Assembly (NCBI GenBank): GCA_017537495.1
Contig: JAFYKS010000292.1
Location: 1 to 8,689, forward strand
DNA length: 8,689 bases
Direction of reading: 5' to 3'
Source: Bacillota bacterium
GTDB lineage: Bacteria > Bacillota > Clostridia > Peptostreptococcales > Anaerovoracaceae
A program made the position numbers and the translations under genes. The notes under the pieces were generated by a model. It was not told where the DNA came from and searched no databases. It was given only the letters and a program-made list of their open reading frames with translations. How positions within the stretch are numbered: the first letter of the stretch is position 1; every line of letters starts with the position of its first letter. Of this stretch, positions 6,857-8,689 are shown one piece after another.

Positions 6857-8203
6857 TTATTTAGAATCATTTATGATGTTATACAGGGTTGCAAGGGATA
6901 TTCCCAGCATTTTGGCGATTTCCTTTTTCGCTGCAAGGCTGTCTCCAAACTGCTCCAGATAATTATTTACAATGGTCTTTTCATACTGGCTGACCATCTC
7001 TTTTAATGTGGCACCCATTTTCAGTTCGTAGGAGCCAGCCGAAATATGCTTCGGCAGATCATCCGGAGTAATGAGTTTCTCGTCATCCTGGAAGCTGCAG
7101 GTAAACTCCATAACATTTTTTAATTCACGGACATTACCCGGCCAGTCGTAGCTTTGCAAAGATTCAATGGCTGCCTGAGAAATCCGAATATGCTTATGTG
7201 AAGTGCGGTTAAACTCTTCTAATGTACTGTATATAAACTCCGGGATATCCTGACGCCGCTCTCTTAAAGGCGGAATTTCCATTGGGAATACCGCAATTCG
7301 GTAATACAAGTCCAGTCGGAATTCTCCGTCAGCAACCAGCTTCCACAGATCCTTATTGGTTGCAGCAATAATCCGGACATCGGTAGAAACTTCTTTTTCA
7401 CTGCCCACTTTTCGGATTCTGCCTTCTTCCAGTACACGCAGCAGTTTGGACTGCAGTGTCAGCGGAATCTCCCCAACTTCGTCCAGAAACAGAGTTCCGC
7501 CCTGCGCCAGTTCGAAGAGGCCCATCTTACCTTCCTTCTTTGCGCCGGTGAAGGCACCTGTGGCATAACCGAAGAATTCGCTCTCCCACAGTGCCTCAGG
7601 GATGGCGGAACAGTTCACCGCAATGAACGGTCCCTGGCTTCGGTTGCTGCTGTTGTGGATGGACTGGGCCAGAACTTCCTTCCCTACTCCGCTTTCTCCG
7701 GTTATGAGAATGCTGCCTTCGCTTACAGCAATTCTCCGGGCAGTCTCAATCAGATCCTTCAGACCTCCGTTTTCACCCATGACCTTATCAAACATGTAGC
7801 GGGTGAAGTTGGAGTTTTCCGCTTCTCCGTAGTACCGTTCCTTACGGCGGATTTCTGCCATTTCATCAATCAGACTCTGCAGAACATCCGCTTCTTTCAC
7901 CACGCACAGCCCACCAATCAGCTGGTCATTTTCGATAAGAGGGATCAGGCTGGTAAATGACTCCACACCATCCTGCACACGTCTTTTATTATAGATTGGC
8001 TCCATATTTTCCAGAGCCACATGCAGCTGAGAATGGCTCCGTACATTTCTGAGAAGTTTGCCAATGAGCTGTTCTTCCTTTAGTCCGCTGAATTTCAAAA
8101 AAGCAGGATTTACATATGTAACAACAGTCTCCGGATCCGTAAGAATAATTCCATTATCCATTGCATCCAGGATTTTTCTGGTGTCTTCTGAAATATTAAG
8201 CAT
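6857..8203 (-). CDS. PAS-domain sigma-54-dependent transcriptional activator (enhancer-binding protein)
   Basis: A 448-residue cytoplasmic activator that senses a signal, binds upstream DNA and uses ATP to open sigma-54 promoters. A PAS domain covers about residues 8-115 (ILDAMDNGIILTDPETVV). A short linker helix follows, then the AAA+ domain at about 135-370: Walker A GESGVGKE at 169-176, the sigma-54 contact loop GAFTGA at 216-221, Walker B LFLDE at 238-242, sensor I ATNKDL at 281-286, arginine-finger region FRLDLYYRI around 295-303, and GNVRE at 356-360. A Fis-type helix-turn-helix ends the protein (about 425-445, AKMLGISLATLYNI). There is no receiver domain, so it is a one-component sensor rather than a phosphorylated response regulator. 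The start at 8203 is chosen because GGAGG lies nine bases upstream; the in-frame ATG at 8260 would lie inside the promoter. The obvious target is the sigma-54 promoter just downstream. The PAS ligand is unknown, perhaps the operon's substrate or an intermediate. Confidence 0.95.
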   Translation of the reverse strand: MLNISEDTRKILDAMDNGIILTDPETVVTYVNPAFLKFSGLKEEQLIGKLLRNVRSHSQLHVALENMEPIYNKRRVQDGVESFTSLIPLIENDQLIGGLCVVKEADVLQSLIDEMAEIRRKERYYGEAENSNFTRYMFDKVMGENGGLKDLIETARRIAVSEGSILITGESGVGKEVLAQSIHNSSNRSQGPFIAVNCSAIPEALWESEFFGYATGAFTGAKKEGKMGLFELAQGGTLFLDEVGEIPLTLQSKLLRVLEEGRIRKVGSEKEVSTDVRIIAATNKDLWKLVADGEFRLDLYYRIAVFPMEIPPLRERRQDIPEFIYSTLEEFNRTSHKHIRISQAAIESLQSYDWPGNVRELKNVMEFTCSFQDDEKLITPDDLPKHISAGSYELKMGATLKEMVSQYEKTIVNNYLEQFGDSLAAKKEIAKMLGISLATLYNIINDSK

Positions 8204-8250
8204 CACACTTTGCCTCCAATTCTCCGTTACCCCGTTTGATATTTGCCTGT

Positions 8251-8280
8251 AGTATATCATAAAAAAGCAAATTGTGTCTA
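8251..8280 (-). promoter_or_regulatory. Sigma-A promoter of the regulator, with extended -10
   Basis: On the minus strand, TAGACA (8280-8275) is followed after 18 bases by TATACT (8256-8251), with TG one base before the -10 box. This is a close match to the vegetative consensus including the extended -10. The start would be near 8244, leaving a leader of about 40 bases with the ribosome binding site at 8213-8217. It implies that the activator is made constitutively, or under the control of a factor binding further upstream, and independently of the operon. Confidence 0.7.
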
Positions 8281-8334
8281 AAAAAATTCTTATACCTTGT
8301 CCGAATTACTTCTATCCGCTGATATACAATATTC

Positions 8335-8354
8335 GACATGGAAATATACATGTC
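8335..8354. repeat. Inverted repeat upstream of the regulator promoter
   Basis: GACATG and CATGTC are perfect six-base arms separated by eight bases. A further TACATGTC at 8379-8386 exactly repeats the eight bases at 8347-8354, 32 bases away (about three helical turns). It lies 55-135 bases upstream of the regulator's -35 box, so it could be an operator, but nothing identifies the binding protein. Confidence 0.3.
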
Positions 8355-8397
8355 TATTCATAGAATTATGATTTTTCTTACATGTCAAACTTAAGAA

Positions 8398-8436
8398 TGT
8401 ACGCCTTTTTAAAGTTTTTCACCTCATAGGCGTACA
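8398..8436. repeat. Nine-base perfect inverted repeat in the non-coding region
   Basis: TGTACGCCT (8398-8406) and AGGCGTACA (8428-8436) are perfect complements across a 21-base spacer. The stem is GC-richer than its surroundings. No run of T follows on either strand, so it does not look like a terminator. It may be a protein-binding site, a structured leader remnant or part of a mobile element; I cannot choose. Confidence 0.4.
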
Positions 8437-8546
8437 GGCAGGCCACGAAACAGGTATTTCACCGCCGTTAAACCTTACATTTGGGAAACATATTGTAATT
8501 CCAGAGCAAATTTCGAAAGGATTCCCTATGTAATTCCATGCATAAA

Positions 8547-8689
8547 TGTAAACTAGTACCCATAAATGAGACACGCATAATTTAAATTAAGGGTGTTCAT
8601 ACCCCCAGCGTGACACAAAATAAGAGTGTTTTTAAGGTATTAGTATTGCTTGTACCCAAGATTGAGACACACTTGCTTCGGAAACTGTG
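8547..8689 (+). mobile_element. Putative end of an IS21-type insertion sequence, cut by the window edge
   Basis: Three copies of a 18-19 base motif occur in the same orientation: GTACCCATAAATGAGACAC (8556-8574), ATACCCCCAGCGTGACAC (8599-8616, one base shorter) and GTACCCAAGATTGAGACAC (8652-8670). Several spaced transposase-binding repeats near a TG-starting terminus are typical of IS21-family ends. A TG at 8547 nine bases outside the first copy is a plausible terminus, with the element body and transposase genes lying beyond the window. The exact boundary, target duplication and family are not proven by what is visible. Confidence 0.45.

Larger units (their letters stand above)
8281..8546. 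other. Non-coding stretch between regulator promoter and putative IS end
   Basis: No intact gene is visible. The two inverted repeats listed separately lie here. A minus-strand frame is open for about 55 codons from a TGA at 8419 up to about 8586. It includes a peptide-like stretch NVRFNGGEIPVSWPACTPMR, but has no start codon with a ribosome binding site, and the frame runs across the putative IS boundary. It could be the remnant of a gene end interrupted by the element, or chance. I do not recognise the peptide. No tRNA, riboswitch or CRISPR pattern was seen. Confidence 0.5.

Noticed and set aside
6499..7022. Other TGGCAC occurrences (for example near 6499 on the plus strand and near 7008) as additional sigma-54 promoters
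   Set aside because: They lack TTGC at the required spacing and lie inside coding regions in orientations that serve no gene start.
8204..8260. A regulator start at the ATG at 8260
   Set aside because: It would lie inside the -10/-35 region of a convincing promoter and has no ribosome binding site, whereas GGAGG precedes the ATG at 8203.
8494..8538. Ten-base direct repeat TGTAATTCCA at 8494 and 8529
   Set aside because: A single pair in AT-rich DNA with no shared flanks. It is too weak for a target duplication or iteron and not at the proposed IS boundary.

Overview
The window looks like a chromosomal stretch of a fermentative Clostridia-type member of the Bacillota. The evidence is AT-rich intergenic DNA, strong AGGAGG-type ribosome binding sites in front of ATG starts, an anaerobe-style catabolic gene set, and a sigma-54 activator of the type that controls amino-acid breakdown in this group. 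Genus cannot be told from the sequence. Every gene I can support lies on the minus strand, so the window reads biologically from right to left.

Right edge (about 8261-8689): no intact gene. It holds a likely IS21-type insertion sequence end (from about 8547, three copies of a GTACCC...GAGACAC repeat), two inverted repeats, and an extended -10 sigma-A promoter (8251-8280) for the regulator. Then comes the regulator itself (6857-8203): a PAS / sigma-54 AAA+ / Fis-type HTH enhancer-binding protein. The intergenic region 6580-6856 is compact and well organised. It has repeated TTCTRA/TTAGAA half-sites, probably the activator's upstream sites, then an intrinsic terminator ending the regulator transcript (6651-6695), then a canonical -24/-12 sigma-54 promoter (TGGCAC-N5-TTGCT, 6627-6642).

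That promoter should drive one operon of at least seven genes with no visible internal terminator: SDR dehydrogenase (5812-6579), beta-keto acid cleavage enzyme of the BKACE/DUF849 family (4978-5790), a second SDR dehydrogenase (4169-4954), two tandem M20 metallohydrolases that are about 82% identical (2880-4079 and 1632-2831), a YfcC/DcuC-family transporter (125-1570), and the start of a further gene cut by the left window edge (1-95).

The gene set suggests an inducible catabolic route. The YfcC carrier would import a small peptide-like or N-acylated compound, and one or both M20 enzymes would hydrolyse its amide bond. An SDR would oxidise a beta-hydroxy acid to a beta-keto acid, and the BKACE would cleave that with acetyl-CoA to acetoacetate plus a new acyl-CoA. 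The BKACE keeps the zinc and catalytic residues of the lysine-fermentation enzyme Kce but lacks its amine-binding Glu14. The substrate is therefore probably not 3-keto-5-aminohexanoate, and the pathway appears to be unassigned. The order of steps and the substrate are inference.
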